A stretch of DNA of 64,000 nt from Calditrichota bacterium (GTDB lineage: Bacteria; Calditrichota; Calditrichia; Calditrichales; Calditrichaceae). Each line of letters starts with the position of its first letter. Within the stretch, counting starts at the first letter, position 1. The notes under the pieces are model-generated. The model had not been told where the DNA came from. It worked only from the letters and a program-made list of their open reading frames with translations, and did no database searches. Below are positions 54,289 through 63,875 of the stretch, one piece after another. The position numbers and the translations under genes are program-made. The stretch is from contig JAJRSO010000002.1 of the NCBI GenBank assembly GCA_024278755.1, positions 100,350 through 164,349 on the forward strand, in the 5' to 3' direction.

Positions 54289-56088
54289 TTAGAGTCCCGC
54301 CCTAAACCCCAGTTGCCATTGCGCCATATGCAGAACCGGTTCAAAGGATGGGCTGGCGGTGACGGTGATCCGGAATTTTGGTGAAACGGCTATCGTGAGT
54401 CCGCTTAAAAAGGCGATTTCATCTTCCGAGAAAATACGATTCGGCTCCGTCCAGCGTTCTCCGAAATTTGTTGTTATCTGCGCAACCTCATCGCCGTTCT
54501 TTTGTTCAATGCGTTTTTTAAAATAAGCGGTGGTTTTTTCCTTAATCTTCCAGTAATTCCAGATGCGGTTTACGGCCAGCATCAGCGTCCAGTTTTCTCT
54601 GAGTTCAAACTCGAGCATTATGGGAATTTGCAGGGTCTGTTTTTGTGTGCTGGTAACCCATTCCAGCCGTTTGTCTTCAAATAAACGATTGTTACGTGTG
54701 TTGGTATTATTTCTATCAATATCGGTATACTCACTGTAATAAAAAGAACGGCTATCCGCAAGAACCGGTTCGCTGGTTTGTTTTGTAAAATATTTATCGG
54801 AGAAAAAGACACCGAAATTTATCCGTGAACGCTCCGTTTCGAACCAGCGGAAACTGAGCATCGCCTGCCAGCCCGTCAACTTGGAAGTACCGGCAGCGTT
54901 GCGCCGGTCAAACATTCCATACCAGGAATTATAATACGAATTGTAATTGACGGATTGGTAATTCCCCTCATAATAGGAGGTATCCATAATGGAGGAGCTG
55001 TTCTTCAAATCAAGATCACGTTTCGTGTATTGATAATAAAAATGCAGGCTGCGTTTCGGGGACAGACGGTAATCCAACAAAACCAGACCCGTGGATGTGT
55101 GCCCCTGATGGTTCCAGGTTTGCGTAGTTGTGCCATAGCGGTAGCTGTTATGCATACTCTGATAATTTCCATCTTTCCAGGAATAGGAATAAACTGAGGA
55201 ATCGTTTTTAGTGAAACGTTGTTCTGCCGTTCCGTCGAGATAGCTCAGCTTAACGCCCGCGCTCAAATCGTCCGATACACGGAACAGAATCCCGGCACCG
55301 AGATCAAGATGGCGGTAGGTGTTAGTACGTTCTTTGGAATAGCGGTTAAACCAATCATCTGTGCGTGCTTCGGAATAACGGTCGGCGTGTAAATTGGCAT
55401 AGGCTCCGCTGCGATTGTGCAGCGCTATATTCGTATTCAACCCCAGTTGAATCCGGTCCGAAAGGCGGTAGGCCAGATTTGCAGAAAGCAGATGCCCCTT
55501 CGTATGCATCTCATCTTCTCCCGCGGAACGATCCGTAATAGGAACAGTACCATTATCGGTCATAGCGTAACCATTTTCATCCATCCCGTAACGGGAGTTA
55601 TAAATCCAGGTAGGCGTTTGATAATACCCTTCTTCTTTAAATATAAACTGGTAGCCGCCGGAAAAATAGAGATTTTCGGATAAGCGTTTGTTTAATCCAA
55701 ATGAAAAAAGTGGTTCCGGTTCGCTACGGGTAACCGTGTACCAGCGCGGATCAGGACGGTAGTACAGAGAAGAAACATAATCGTAATATGGGGTTACCGG
55801 GTAATAGCGCGCCAGTTCAACCTCGTAGCGGTCACCGCGAAAATCAAGATAAATCTGGTTGGCGGCCAGGGAGTCGGTGGGAATAAAGGCCGGATTAAGT
55901 TGGGTACGCAAAAAGGGATCGTCAATTAGTCCCAGACTTACTTCCGAAAAGGGGTTCATACCAAAAGGATTTAAATAAAAACTGTTAAAATAGAGCGAAG
56001 ATTGTTCAAAGCTTTTTTCATTGGGCCGTTCTCCCCAGTATTGGGAAAAAACGACTGCCGGCAGTAAAAGGAATAATAAAGTTTTCAT
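54289..56088 (-). CDS. Large outer-membrane beta-barrel-like protein
   Basis: The 599-residue exported protein has a signal peptide (MKTLLFLLLPAVVFSQ). The mature part is rich in Tyr, Trp and Asn, with repeating amphipathic strands (YLSGGYQFIF-like, LLSANLAYRLSDRIQLGLN). It ends WQLGFRAGL. The ATG at 56088 has AAAGGA at the right distance; a longer frame starts 48 bases upstream. I recognise no family; a porin-like or surface barrel role is likely. Confidence 0.75.
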   Translation of the reverse strand: MKTLLFLLLPAVVFSQYWGERPNEKSFEQSSLYFNSFYLNPFGMNPFSEVSLGLIDDPFLRTQLNPAFIPTDSLAANQIYLDFRGDRYEVELARYYPVTPYYDYVSSLYYRPDPRWYTVTRSEPEPLFSFGLNKRLSENLYFSGGYQFIFKEEGYYQTPTWIYNSRYGMDENGYAMTDNGTVPITDRSAGEDEMHTKGHLLSANLAYRLSDRIQLGLNTNIALHNRSGAYANLHADRYSEARTDDWFNRYSKERTNTYRHLDLGAGILFRVSDDLSAGVKLSYLDGTAEQRFTKNDSSVYSYSWKDGNYQSMHNSYRYGTTTQTWNHQGHTSTGLVLLDYRLSPKRSLHFYYQYTKRDLDLKNSSSIMDTSYYEGNYQSVNYNSYYNSWYGMFDRRNAAGTSKLTGWQAMLSFRWFETERSRINFGVFFSDKYFTKQTSEPVLADSRSFYYSEYTDIDRNNTNTRNNRLFEDKRLEWVTSTQKQTLQIPIMLEFELRENWTLMLAVNRIWNYWKIKEKTTAYFKKRIEQKNGDEVAQITTNFGERWTEPNRIFSEDEIAFLSGLTIAVSPKFRITVTASPSFEPVLHMAQWQLGFRAGL

Positions 56089-56286
56089 TGGACGTCCTTT
56101 TATGGTTAATAGGATTTTCCTGAACATTAAAATCATTCAAAAAAATAAAACAAACGTTACGGAAGGTCATTAGACAAACAATGTGCCAGAGAGTGGAAAG
56201 CCGTAAGACAAGGCTTTTAAGCGGCTGAATAGAAAAAAATTATCAGAAATCTGACAAGCCTTCAGAAAACTGAGGGGGCATTTGAA

Positions 56287-56652
56287 TCAAAGTGGTGTGT
56301 CAATAATAAACACCCGTACGCTGTCGGTGGCCGAAGCGCCGTCCGGGTCGCTCACCGTACAAATTATCCAGGGCTGGCAGTTACATTCGGGGGCGGTCCA
56401 GGTGACAACGCTGTCTGTTGCGGGAGACTGAAACGTGCCAATGAGGTGGCTGTTCCACCGGTAGGTCAGGGATTGTCCGTCCTCGTCCCGGGCGCAGCAG
56501 AATATCATAATACTTTCGTTAAAACCAATGCTATCCGGCAGAGCAATTATTGTGTTTATGACCGGCGGAGTATTTTCTTCATTTGCGGCGGGATTCTGTT
56601 TGCTGCAGGAAAACAAACCCATAAAAAACAGAATAAAAAGGATAAGGCGCAT
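56287..56652 (-). CDS. Small lipoprotein with Ig/PKD-like domain
   Basis: The 121-residue protein has lipobox LFSC with Cys16. The mature region (NTPPVINTIIALPDSIGFNES, YRWNSHLIGTFQ, WTAPECNCQPWIICTVSDPDG) has the strand pattern of a PKD or Ig-like fold. A role as a surface-anchored adhesive or structural protein is possible. The gene stands alone. Confidence 0.7.
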   Translation of the reverse strand: MRLILFILFFMGLFSCSKQNPAANEENTPPVINTIIALPDSIGFNESIMIFCCARDEDGQSLTYRWNSHLIGTFQSPATDSVVTWTAPECNCQPWIICTVSDPDGASATDSVRVFIIDTPL

Positions 56653-57322
56653 TTGAGCTTCCCTCTGTTTTGGTTTTGGCGTAATTTAACCTTCCTTTCC
56701 TAAAAGGCGCAATAAAAAATTAACCATTTGATAAACAATGAGATCCTATATCGTTTTGTGTGGGTAACACGAATTAGAAAAACACCGCGAATTTACACCG
56801 ATTCACAAGTAGGACGAATGTTTTTAATACCGGATTGAAAAGCACTGGCTTTCCTTCGTGAAATTAGCGGCTTTAATAATGGATGCGCGTATTTAGCAAA
56901 ATCTTTCAATGCCTGTTTAAAAGCAGATATCAAACAATTTTGTCGTAAGATTTAAAAAAGAGTGGAATTTGCAAATATGAGTTCACTATAAAAAACCACG
57001 AATTTACACGATTCTATTTAATGTAATTTCAATAAAAACAAGCCGAGTCTTTCTGTGGAAATCGGTGGCTATGCCTTTTTAGACTGGGCTCAATTATAGA
57101 AATGAAAAAAACGGTAGTCTTTTTAAATCGATATTTTTTCAGCTTGTCCGCCTCTGGCATGATGGCAATCCGAGGTGTTCTTTTTTAGTTGTTTTTACCC
57201 AAACAGATCAACATAGCACCAATAATGAACAGTGAACCGTAACCGTAATTTGTAGATATAATAATTTTATCTGGGTTTAGCCGTTTTACGCTTCTGTATC
57301 TGCACGGAGCCCCTATTCAAAA
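56653..57322. repeat. Intergenic repeat block (composite repeat copy 2 and MITE-like copy 2)
   Basis: No gene is seen in these 670 bases. The composite repeat marked by TCGTTTTGTGTGGGTAACAC (56751-56770) and CTTGTCCGCCTCTGGC (57143-57158) matches 47575-47775. The MITE-like copy at about 56975-57096 corresponds to 39198-39330. It seems that the MITE-like element lies inside this copy of the composite repeat. Confidence 0.7.
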
Positions 57323-57351
57323 TTGATTTATGGCAGGAAAGCTGGTATATT
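57323..57351 (+). promoter_or_regulatory. Sigma-70-type promoter of tig-clpP-clpX
   Basis: TTGATT at 57323-57328 and TATATT at 57346-57351 are 17 bases apart. Transcription would start about 35 bases before the tig ATG. Confidence 0.75.
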
Positions 57352-57394
57352 ACGCAGCTTTGAATTACAAATAATCCAGGAGGAAACGGAACGG

Positions 57395-58654
57395 ATGATT
57401 TCCACAGAGATAAAAAAATTATCGAGTTGTAAAAAAGAACTTACTATTACAATGGAACGGGAAGCTTTAGAACCCATTCGGGAAGATCAGGCAAAGAAGG
57501 TGCGCAGAGAAGTGCAGTTGCCGGGTTTTAGAAAAGGCAAGGCTCCGATGGGTCTGGTTAAAAAAAGCTATGGCGACGCCATTGAAGCGTATACTCTGGA
57601 AGCGGCAGTGGATCAGGGATTGCGCAAATCGGTTGAAGAAAACGAACTGGCCATTGTAGGAGCCCCGGAAGCAAAAAAAGTGGATTTTAATGAAGACGGC
57701 CATCTGATTATGGTGGTTGAGGTTGAAACCTATCCGGAAATCGAACTGAAAAAATATAAAGGTTTAGAGCTGACCAAAGACGTGTATGAAATTACCGATA
57801 AGCTGGTGGACGACACGATGGAACGGTTCCGCAAAGAAAAAGCCGAAATTACCGTTTTGGACGGTCCGGCAGATAAGGGCTGCATTATACACCTCGACAT
57901 GCAGGAACTGGACGATGATGGTAAGCCGCTGGCCGGGAAAAAGTATGAAAATATTACCGTTCATATCGGTGAAGGGAAATTTGACCCCGAATTGGAAGAA
58001 CAGTTAATTGGGCTGAAAGCCGATGAAGAAAAAGAGATTTCCAAGATCTATCCGGATGATTTTCCGCAGAAAGAATATGCCGGTAAAAAAGAACGCTACC
58101 TGGTGAAAGTTAAAAATGTGGAGCAGGAAATACTGCCGGAACTGAATGATGAATTTGTAAAAGATCTGGGTGAGTCGTTTGAAACGGTGGAAGAACTGCG
58201 CAAAGCCGCCCGGGAAAACCTGGAGCACCAGTATAAACACGAATCGGAAAACCGTTTGTCGGCCGATCTCTCCCAGGCGTTGGTGGAAGAAAACCCGTTT
58301 GACGTGCCGTCTGTGATGGTACAGGATTATCTGGAACGCATCGTGGAAGATGTGAAACAGCGCGACCCGAAACTGCAGGAAGAGATGATCCGCAAGCAAT
58401 ATGAAGCGGAAGCTCAGTTTACAATGAAATGGGTGTATCTGCGTGAGGAAATCGGTAAAAAAGAAAATATTGATGTGACCGAAGAAGATGAGGCTAAATT
58501 CCTCGAAGAATTGAACGATGATAAACTTCGTGAAGTATATAAATCCAATGCGCAATTGATGAGCCGCGTTAAAGAGGACATCCGAAATAAGAAGATTTTT
58601 GATTTTCTGATCGAAAATTCCAAAGTCACAGAAAACGCAATTAAATTAGATTAA
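57395..58654 (+). CDS. tig: Trigger factor
   Basis: The 419-residue ribosome-bound chaperone has an N-terminal domain with the signature LPGFRKGKAPMGLVKKSYG (about residues 40-60) that docks on the ribosome. A FKBP-type PPIase domain (about 150-240, LIGLKADEEKEISKIYPDDFP, YAGKKERYLVKVKNV) and a helical C-terminal domain complete it. ATG 57395 is chosen because the longer frame starts inside the promoter -35 box, and AGGAGG lies 11 bases before it. It heads the conserved tig-clpP-clpX-lon order. Confidence 0.96.
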   Translation: MISTEIKKLSSCKKELTITMEREALEPIREDQAKKVRREVQLPGFRKGKAPMGLVKKSYGDAIEAYTLEAAVDQGLRKSVEENELAIVGAPEAKKVDFNEDGHLIMVVEVETYPEIELKKYKGLELTKDVYEITDKLVDDTMERFRKEKAEITVLDGPADKGCIIHLDMQELDDDGKPLAGKKYENITVHIGEGKFDPELEEQLIGLKADEEKEISKIYPDDFPQKEYAGKKERYLVKVKNVEQEILPELNDEFVKDLGESFETVEELRKAARENLEHQYKHESENRLSADLSQALVEENPFDVPSVMVQDYLERIVEDVKQRDPKLQEEMIRKQYEAEAQFTMKWVYLREEIGKKENIDVTEEDEAKFLEELNDDKLREVYKSNAQLMSRVKEDIRNKKIFDFLIENSKVTENAIKLD

Positions 58655-58795
58655 CAAAAATCCGGTAATACGCATCGGGCTATTAGTTCCGGTTTGTACC
58701 GGGAACAAGACAGCCCAATAAATTGTTTTACCGGATTAGTAGGCCTCCGGAAAGAGGCAAATAAATTTTTATCAGAGTTACCGAAAGGGGTTTTA

Positions 58796-59404
58796 ATGGC
58801 TCTTGTACCTATGGTGATTGAACAGACCGGCAGAGGCGAACGCGCCTACGATATCTATTCACGTTTATTAAAAGAACGTATTATTTTTCTGGGCTCGCCC
58901 ATCGACGACGTCGTTTCCAGTTTAATCATATCTCAGTTACTTTTTTTAGAAGCGGAAGATCCTGAAAAAGATATTTTTATCTATGTCAATTCACCCGGCG
59001 GCATTGTGTCTTCGGGGTTGGCGATCTACGATACCATTCAGTACATCAAACCGGATGTAGTAACCACCTGTATGGGGCAAGCAGCCAGTATGGGCGCGTT
59101 ATTGCTGGCCGCCGGCGCAAAAGGCAAACGTTATGCGTTACCCAATGCCCGCATTATGATTCATCAGCCTCTTGGCGGAGCGGAGGGTCAGGCCTCGGAT
59201 ATCCAGATAGCGGCCAATGAAATTTTACGTATCCGCGAAACATTAAACAAAATCCTGGCAGAAGCAACCGGAAAATCTATCAAACAGATTGAGGTTGATA
59301 CGGATCGTAATTATTTTCTTTCTGCGAAGGAAGCGATGGAATACGGAATAATTGATAAGGTGCTGGAATCACGATCTTCAATAGTCCCAAAAGAGAAAAA
59401 GTAA
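58796..59404 (+). CDS. clpP: ClpP protease subunit with Asn at the catalytic Asp position
   Basis: This 202-residue serine protease starts [20 protein letters not shown] at ATG 58796, preceded by AAAGGGG. The nucleophile is S98 (GQAASMGA) and the histidine is H123 (IMIHQPLGG). The triad acid position, normally Asp in a DTDRD-F/Y-F motif, is N172 here ([11 protein letters not shown]). Hydrophobic cleft and handle regions look intact. Listeria ClpP1 is a known family member with Asn at this position, with lowered activity on its own. This is the only clpP in the window, adjacent to clpX. Confidence 0.95.
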   Translation: MALVPMVIEQTGRGERAYDIYSRLLKERIIFLGSPIDDVVSSLIISQLLFLEAEDPEKDIFIYVNSPGGIVSSGLAIYDTIQYIKPDVVTTCMGQAASMGALLLAAGAKGKRYALPNARIMIHQPLGGAEGQASDIQIAANEILRIRETLNKILAEATGKSIKQIEVDTDRNYFLSAKEAMEYGIIDKVLESRSSIVPKEKK

Positions 59405-59405
59405 A

Positions 59406-60656
59406 ATGAGTAAACGAAATATGCGCAATCAAATATTCAGGTGTTCCTTCTGCGGCCGTTCGGCAGACGAAGTCGAAAGCCTTGTTTCCGGCCCGGATGT
59501 ACATATCTGTAACGACTGTGTAAACAGCGCTGTAGAAATCATCTCCCGCCATAAAAAACAGGCTCCTCTGGGAAGAAAAGAGAAATTAATTTCGCCACAG
59601 GAAATCAAGCAGGAATTGGACAAACACGTAATCGGTCAGGATCGATCCAAGCAAATTTTATCGGTTGCGGTTTATAATCACTATAAACGCATCAATAGCA
59701 TTTCTGCAGATACTGACGACGTGGAGATTGAAAAAAGCAATATTCTGCTCATCGGCCCCACCGGGACAGGGAAAACGCTGCTGGCACAGACTCTGGCTCG
59801 TATTTTAAACGTTCCTTTTACCATTGCCGACGCCACGGTGCTGACCGAAGCCGGTTACGTGGGCGAGGATGTGGAAAATATTTTAGTGCGTCTGTATCAG
59901 GCCGCCAATTACAATGTCGATTTGGCACAGCACGGCATTATTTATATTGATGATATTGATAAAATTGCCCGTAAGACCAGCAATCCGTCTATTACGCGCG
60001 ATGTCTCGGGCGAAGGCGTGCAGCAGGCGATTCTAAAAATGCTCGAAGGTACCGTATCCAGCATTCCACCCAAAGGCGGACGAAAACACCCGGAACAAAA
60101 TCTGGTCAATATCGATACAAAGAATATCCTGTTTATTTGTGGCGGCGCCTTTGAAGGCATCGAAGATATTGTACGGCGCAGAGTGGGAGAAAAGAATATC
60201 GGATTCGAAAAAACCATTCAAAGTAAAAATACGCTAAGCACCAGCGAATTGTACAAAATGACGGCGGCGGAAGATTTATTGAAATACGGCTTGATTCCCG
60301 AAATGATTGGTCGCCTTCCGGTAATTGGCACCCTGGGCGAACTGGACGAGGATGGATTGTATTCTATTCTTACAGAGCCGAAAAACGCTCTGGTGAAGCA
60401 GTATAAAAAATTAATGAATATGGAAAACGTCGTTTTAAAATTTGACGAAGAGGCTTTGCGCGCTATAACCGTAAAGGCAATGAAACGGAAGACAGGCGCC
60501 CGTTCATTACGCGCTCTTATGGAAAATGTGATGCTGGATATTATGTACCGCGTTCCATCGATGCACGCTTTAAAATCAATTATCATTACAAAAGATGTGG
60601 TGGAGAAAAAAAGCGAACCGGTATACGAATTTGCACGTACTAAAAAACGCGCCTAA
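59406..60656 (+). CDS. clpX: ClpX unfoldase with Asp in Walker B
   Basis: The 416-residue AAA+ unfoldase has a zinc-binding domain (CSFC and CNDC), Walker A GPTGTGKT, pore-1 loop GYVG, the RKH loop in GGRKHPEQN and the ClpP-docking IGF loop (NIGFEK). The Walker B motif reads IIYIDDID with D182-D183; the canonical form is DE, and Glu is the residue that activates water for ATP hydrolysis. All else looks normal. It lies one base after clpP. Confidence 0.96.
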   Translation: MSKRNMRNQIFRCSFCGRSADEVESLVSGPDVHICNDCVNSAVEIISRHKKQAPLGRKEKLISPQEIKQELDKHVIGQDRSKQILSVAVYNHYKRINSISADTDDVEIEKSNILLIGPTGTGKTLLAQTLARILNVPFTIADATVLTEAGYVGEDVENILVRLYQAANYNVDLAQHGIIYIDDIDKIARKTSNPSITRDVSGEGVQQAILKMLEGTVSSIPPKGGRKHPEQNLVNIDTKNILFICGGAFEGIEDIVRRRVGEKNIGFEKTIQSKNTLSTSELYKMTAAEDLLKYGLIPEMIGRLPVIGTLGELDEDGLYSILTEPKNALVKQYKKLMNMENVVLKFDEEALRAITVKAMKRKTGARSLRALMENVMLDIMYRVPSMHALKSIIITKDVVEKKSEPVYEFARTKKRA

Positions 60657-60690
60657 AAACCTTTAAAGATTCAATTCAATTGCTTTTAAT

Positions 60691-60729
60691 CAGCGGGGCT
60701 TGCTCCGCTGTTTTTGTCTCATACAGCGG
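60691..60729 (+). promoter_or_regulatory. lon leader: terminator hairpin with competing SD-sequestering hairpin
   Basis: CAGCGG (60691-60696) and CCGCTG (60705-60710) form a stem followed by TTTTT, an intrinsic terminator. The same CCGCTG can instead pair with CAGCGG at 60724-60729, adjacent to the ribosome-binding region of lon. Only 24 bases separate the T run from the lon ATG, leaving no room for a separate promoter. Confidence 0.7.
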
Positions 60730-60739
60730 GAAACAAAAT

Positions 60740-63085
60740 ATGCCGGATTTCGAAATAGATTTATCGCAGGAAAGTCAGTTTAATGTTCTGCCGCTCAAAG
60801 ATTTAGTGTTTTTTCCACATATGGTAGTACCCTTAATTGTTGGCCGTCCGCAATCCATTACCGCCATCGAACTGGCCATGGAAGAAGAAAAAATAATTTT
60901 TCTTGCCGCACAGAAAGAAGCGGGCAAGGATAAGATTGTTCCGAGGGATCTCTTCCGTTTTGGGGTTGTGGGACGCATTGTACAACTGGTAAAACTTCCC
61001 AATGGACTCATAAAGATACTGGTGGAAGGGATTATTCGCGGCAAGGTGTTGCGCTATTCCTATCTTAAATCACATTTAAGGGCGAAGGTGCGAATTTTGT
61101 ACGATGCCGTTGAAATGAACGATCGTCTGGAAGCAAAAAAACGGCATTTGTTGGCCCTGTTTAAAGATTACATCAAACTAAATGACGATGTGCCCGAAGA
61201 AATTCTCTTTTCCTTAAATCAATTAGATGATCCGGAGAAAATTACGGACTTTATCAGTACTTATCTTGATGTGCCCATAACCAAAAAACAGGAAATTCTC
61301 AAGCGCTGGCAAATTGTGGAACGCGCTGATTTTTTGCTTTCTGTCATAAATAAAGAAAACCAGGTACTTTCTTTTAAAAGCGAACTGGACGTAAAAGTAC
61401 GCAACCAGATGATGAAATCACAACGCAATTTCTTTTTACAGGAGCAGTTACGGGTGATCCATGAGGAGCTGGGCGAGGATGAGGATAGTAGCGGCGAAAT
61501 TGCTTTTCTGAAAAAGAAATTATCAAAAGCCGGCCTGCCAAAAGAAGTATACGACAAAGCATCGGAAGAACTAACACGCTTAAATCGTATTCCTCCTCTC
61601 TCTCCGGAGTATAATGTCATCCGTACCTATCTCGAGTGGCTGGCTTCTCTGCCCTGGAATTCAAAAACACAGGATGAGCTGAGTGTTAAAAAAGCAAAAA
61701 AAGTACTGGATGCGGACCATTTTGGCCTCGACAAACCAAAGAAGCGCATCTTGGAATATATTGGCGTGTTACAACGGGTAAAACAACTACACGGACCTAT
61801 TTTATGCCTCGCCGGTCCTCCCGGAGTGGGTAAAACCTCTCTGGGAAAATCCATCGCCCGCGCTTTGGGGCGTCAATTTGTTCGTATCTCTCTCGGCGGC
61901 GTACATGATGAGGCGGAAATCCGCGGGCATCGGCGTACCTACATTGGTTCAATGCCCGGTAAAATTATTCAGGGGCTTAAAAAGGCAGGAACCATAAATC
62001 CTGTTTTTCTATTGGACGAAGTGGATAAGCTGGGTCAGGATTATCACGGCGATCCGGCATCGGCGCTGCTGGAAGTTTTAGATCCGGAGCAAAACAATAC
62101 CTTTGTCGATCACTATCTCGAAATAGAATACGACTTATCGAATGTACTTTTTATAGTGACTGCCAATAATCCCGGCGGCATTCCGGAGGCCTTGATGGAT
62201 CGCATGGAAATTATTGACCTGCCCGGATATATCGATGATGAAAAAATAGAAATTGCCAGACGACATTTAATTCCTAAGCAGCTTGTTGCCAATGGATTAA
62301 GCAAGGAAGAATTAACGCTGACAGAAGATGCTCTGAATGATATTATTGTCAATTATACGCTGGAGGCGGGTGTACGATCGCTGGAACGGGAAATCGGTAA
62401 GATCTGCCGTCAGACGGTGATAACGCTGTCTTCCTCGTCGCGCAGTAAGGCCATAACGGTTTCGAAAAAAAACATTAAAAAATATCTCGGCGAAGCAAAA
62501 TTTCCCTTAAGCAAGATGCATACAAAAGGGGAGACCGGTACGGCGTTCGGCCTGGCCTGGACAGCGTATGGGGGCGATATTTTGCGTGTGGAAGTGAATC
62601 TGTTACAGGGCAAAGACAAGCTGACCTTAACCGGCAAACTGGGGGAAGTGATGCAGGAATCGGCCGTTATTGCGCTTGCATATATCCGTTCCAAAAGCCG
62701 CCGTTTTAAGATTGATCCCGATTTTATTAATAAATATGAAGTACATATCCATCTACCGGAGGGAGCAGTGCCAAAAGATGGACCGTCTGCGGGCGTGACC
62801 CTGACCACGGCGGTGCTTTCGGCGTTAAAAAAAGAAAAATTCCCGGATAGCCTGGCCATGACCGGCGAAATCACCCTGCGTGGGAAAGTGCTTCCGGTGG
62901 GTGGATTGAACGAGAAGCTACTGGCGGCTAAACGGTACGGGGTTAAAAATATTATTCTTCCGGCAGAAAATAAAAGTGACATAAAAGAATTGAATAAAAA
63001 GCTTTTGGAAGGATTAAACTTACAATTTGTAAGTAGCTACGATCAGATTTACGATCGGTTATTTGGCAAAAAAAAATCCGCATAA
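60740..63085 (+). CDS. lon: ATP-dependent protease Lon
   Basis: The 781-residue protease has an N-terminal LON substrate domain (FNVLPLKDLVFFPHMVVPL). The AAA+ module has Walker A GPPGVGKTSLGKS and Walker B VFLLDEVDKLG, with intact DE. The protease domain has nucleophile Ser in PKDGPSAGVTLTTA and the dyad Lys in GGLNEKLLAAKRYG. The start at ATG 60740 (MPDFEIDL) follows a weak GCGGG site that the leader hairpin may cover. Length is normal. It degrades misfolded and regulatory proteins and shares the operon with clpX. Confidence 0.97.
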   Translation: MPDFEIDLSQESQFNVLPLKDLVFFPHMVVPLIVGRPQSITAIELAMEEEKIIFLAAQKEAGKDKIVPRDLFRFGVVGRIVQLVKLPNGLIKILVEGIIRGKVLRYSYLKSHLRAKVRILYDAVEMNDRLEAKKRHLLALFKDYIKLNDDVPEEILFSLNQLDDPEKITDFISTYLDVPITKKQEILKRWQIVERADFLLSVINKENQVLSFKSELDVKVRNQMMKSQRNFFLQEQLRVIHEELGEDEDSSGEIAFLKKKLSKAGLPKEVYDKASEELTRLNRIPPLSPEYNVIRTYLEWLASLPWNSKTQDELSVKKAKKVLDADHFGLDKPKKRILEYIGVLQRVKQLHGPILCLAGPPGVGKTSLGKSIARALGRQFVRISLGGVHDEAEIRGHRRTYIGSMPGKIIQGLKKAGTINPVFLLDEVDKLGQDYHGDPASALLEVLDPEQNNTFVDHYLEIEYDLSNVLFIVTANNPGGIPEALMDRMEIIDLPGYIDDEKIEIARRHLIPKQLVANGLSKEELTLTEDALNDIIVNYTLEAGVRSLEREIGKICRQTVITLSSSSRSKAITVSKKNIKKYLGEAKFPLSKMHTKGETGTAFGLAWTAYGGDILRVEVNLLQGKDKLTLTGKLGEVMQESAVIALAYIRSKSRRFKIDPDFINKYEVHIHLPEGAVPKDGPSAGVTLTTAVLSALKKEKFPDSLAMTGEITLRGKVLPVGGLNEKLLAAKRYGVKNIILPAENKSDIKELNKKLLEGLNLQFVSSYDQIYDRLFGKKKSA

Positions 63086-63095
63086 AGCGGATTTT
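63073..63095. terminator. Bidirectional terminator between lon and rpsT
   Basis: AAAATCCGC (63073-63081) and GCGGATTTT (63087-63095) form a perfect 9-bp stem. The stem includes the lon stop and the end of rpsT. A and T runs on the two sides allow termination from both strands. Confidence 0.85.
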
Positions 63096-63348
63096 AATTT
63101 AAAGTGTTAACATGTTTCGCGAGCCGTGATTTCTGGTTGGCAGCTTTATTCTTGTGAATAATGTTCCTGCGTGCCAGACGGTCTAATAAAGAAGAGGTCT
63201 CTTTTAAAAGCGGCTCAGCTTCATCCTTCTTATCCGTAGCAAGCAACGCTTTGATGGATCGCCTCATATTTTTAATATAGGTTCGGTTAACCAGGCGGGC
63301 CTTTTCTGCGGTACGGATTCGTTTATAAGCTGACTTGGAATGAGCCAT
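63094..63348 (-). CDS. rpsT: 30S ribosomal protein S20
   Basis: The 84-residue basic protein starts MAHSKSAYKRIRTAEKARL and contains IHKNKAANQKSRLAKHV, the S20 signature. AGGAG precedes the ATG. S20 binds 16S rRNA in early assembly. It has its own promoter at 63392-63420. Confidence 0.97.
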   Translation of the reverse strand: MAHSKSAYKRIRTAEKARLVNRTYIKNMRRSIKALLATDKKDEAEPLLKETSSLLDRLARRNIIHKNKAANQKSRLAKHVNTLN

Positions 63349-63391
63349 TATTTTCTCCTGTAAAAATTGTTTTTAAATTCACGAGTCGCTA

Positions 63392-63420
63392 AATATAGCG
63401 AGTTCATTCCATGAAGTCAA
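63392..63420 (-). promoter_or_regulatory. Sigma-70-type promoter of rpsT
   Basis: On the minus strand TTGACT (63415-63420) and TATATT (63392-63397) are 17 bases apart, with the start point about 35 bases before the rpsT ATG. Confidence 0.8.
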
Positions 63421-63452
63421 ATCAGATATATAAATATTTTTTTGCTTTCGTG

Positions 63453-63480
63453 TTGACATTCGCAAATAATTCCTTAAATT
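63453..63480 (+). promoter_or_regulatory. Sigma-70-type promoter of the tRNA-tuf operon
   Basis: TTGACA (63453-63458) and TAAATT (63475-63480) are 16 bases apart, 28 bases upstream of the first tRNA. Confidence 0.7.
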
Positions 63481-63507
63481 AACAGACTCTTTTTTAAAAG
63501 AGAAATT

Positions 63508-63580
63508 GCTGGCGTAGCTCAATTGGTAGAGCAAGTGATTTGTAATCACTAGGTTAGGGGTTCAAGTCCTCCCGCCAGCT
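63508..63580 (+). tRNA. tRNA-Thr(UGU)
   Basis: 73 nt; acceptor GCTGGCG/CGCCAGC, anticodon TGT in TGATTTGTAATCA, and T-loop GGTTCAAGTCC. CCA is not encoded. Confidence 0.96.
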
Positions 63581-63644
63581 CATCCAGATATTGTGTTAGC
63601 TAAGCCGGTATGGTTATGTTGGCACCGCGTAATTTGAAGATTTT

Positions 63645-63721
<77 letters not shown>

Positions 63722-63750
63722 GCGTTTATCTCCTTTAAATTACTGCAATT

Positions 63751-63823
63751 GCTCACGTAGCTCAGTAGGTAGAGCACATCCTTGGTAAGGATGAGGTCAC
63801 CGGTTCAATCCCGGTCGTGAGCT
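63751..63823 (+). tRNA. tRNA-Thr(GGU)
   Basis: 73 nt; acceptor GCTCACG/CGTGAGC, anticodon GGT in CATCCTTGGTAAGGATG, and T-loop GGTTCAATCCC. CCA is not encoded. Confidence 0.96.
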
Positions 63824-63875
63824 CAGTTGGTTTTAACCTTTCATTAAATTTAGACCTTTAGCGGAGGATAACAGG

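Noticed and set aside
62410..62982. Long antisense frame inside lon
   Set aside because: The sense frame is an intact, highly conserved protease domain; the antisense frame has no recognisable features.
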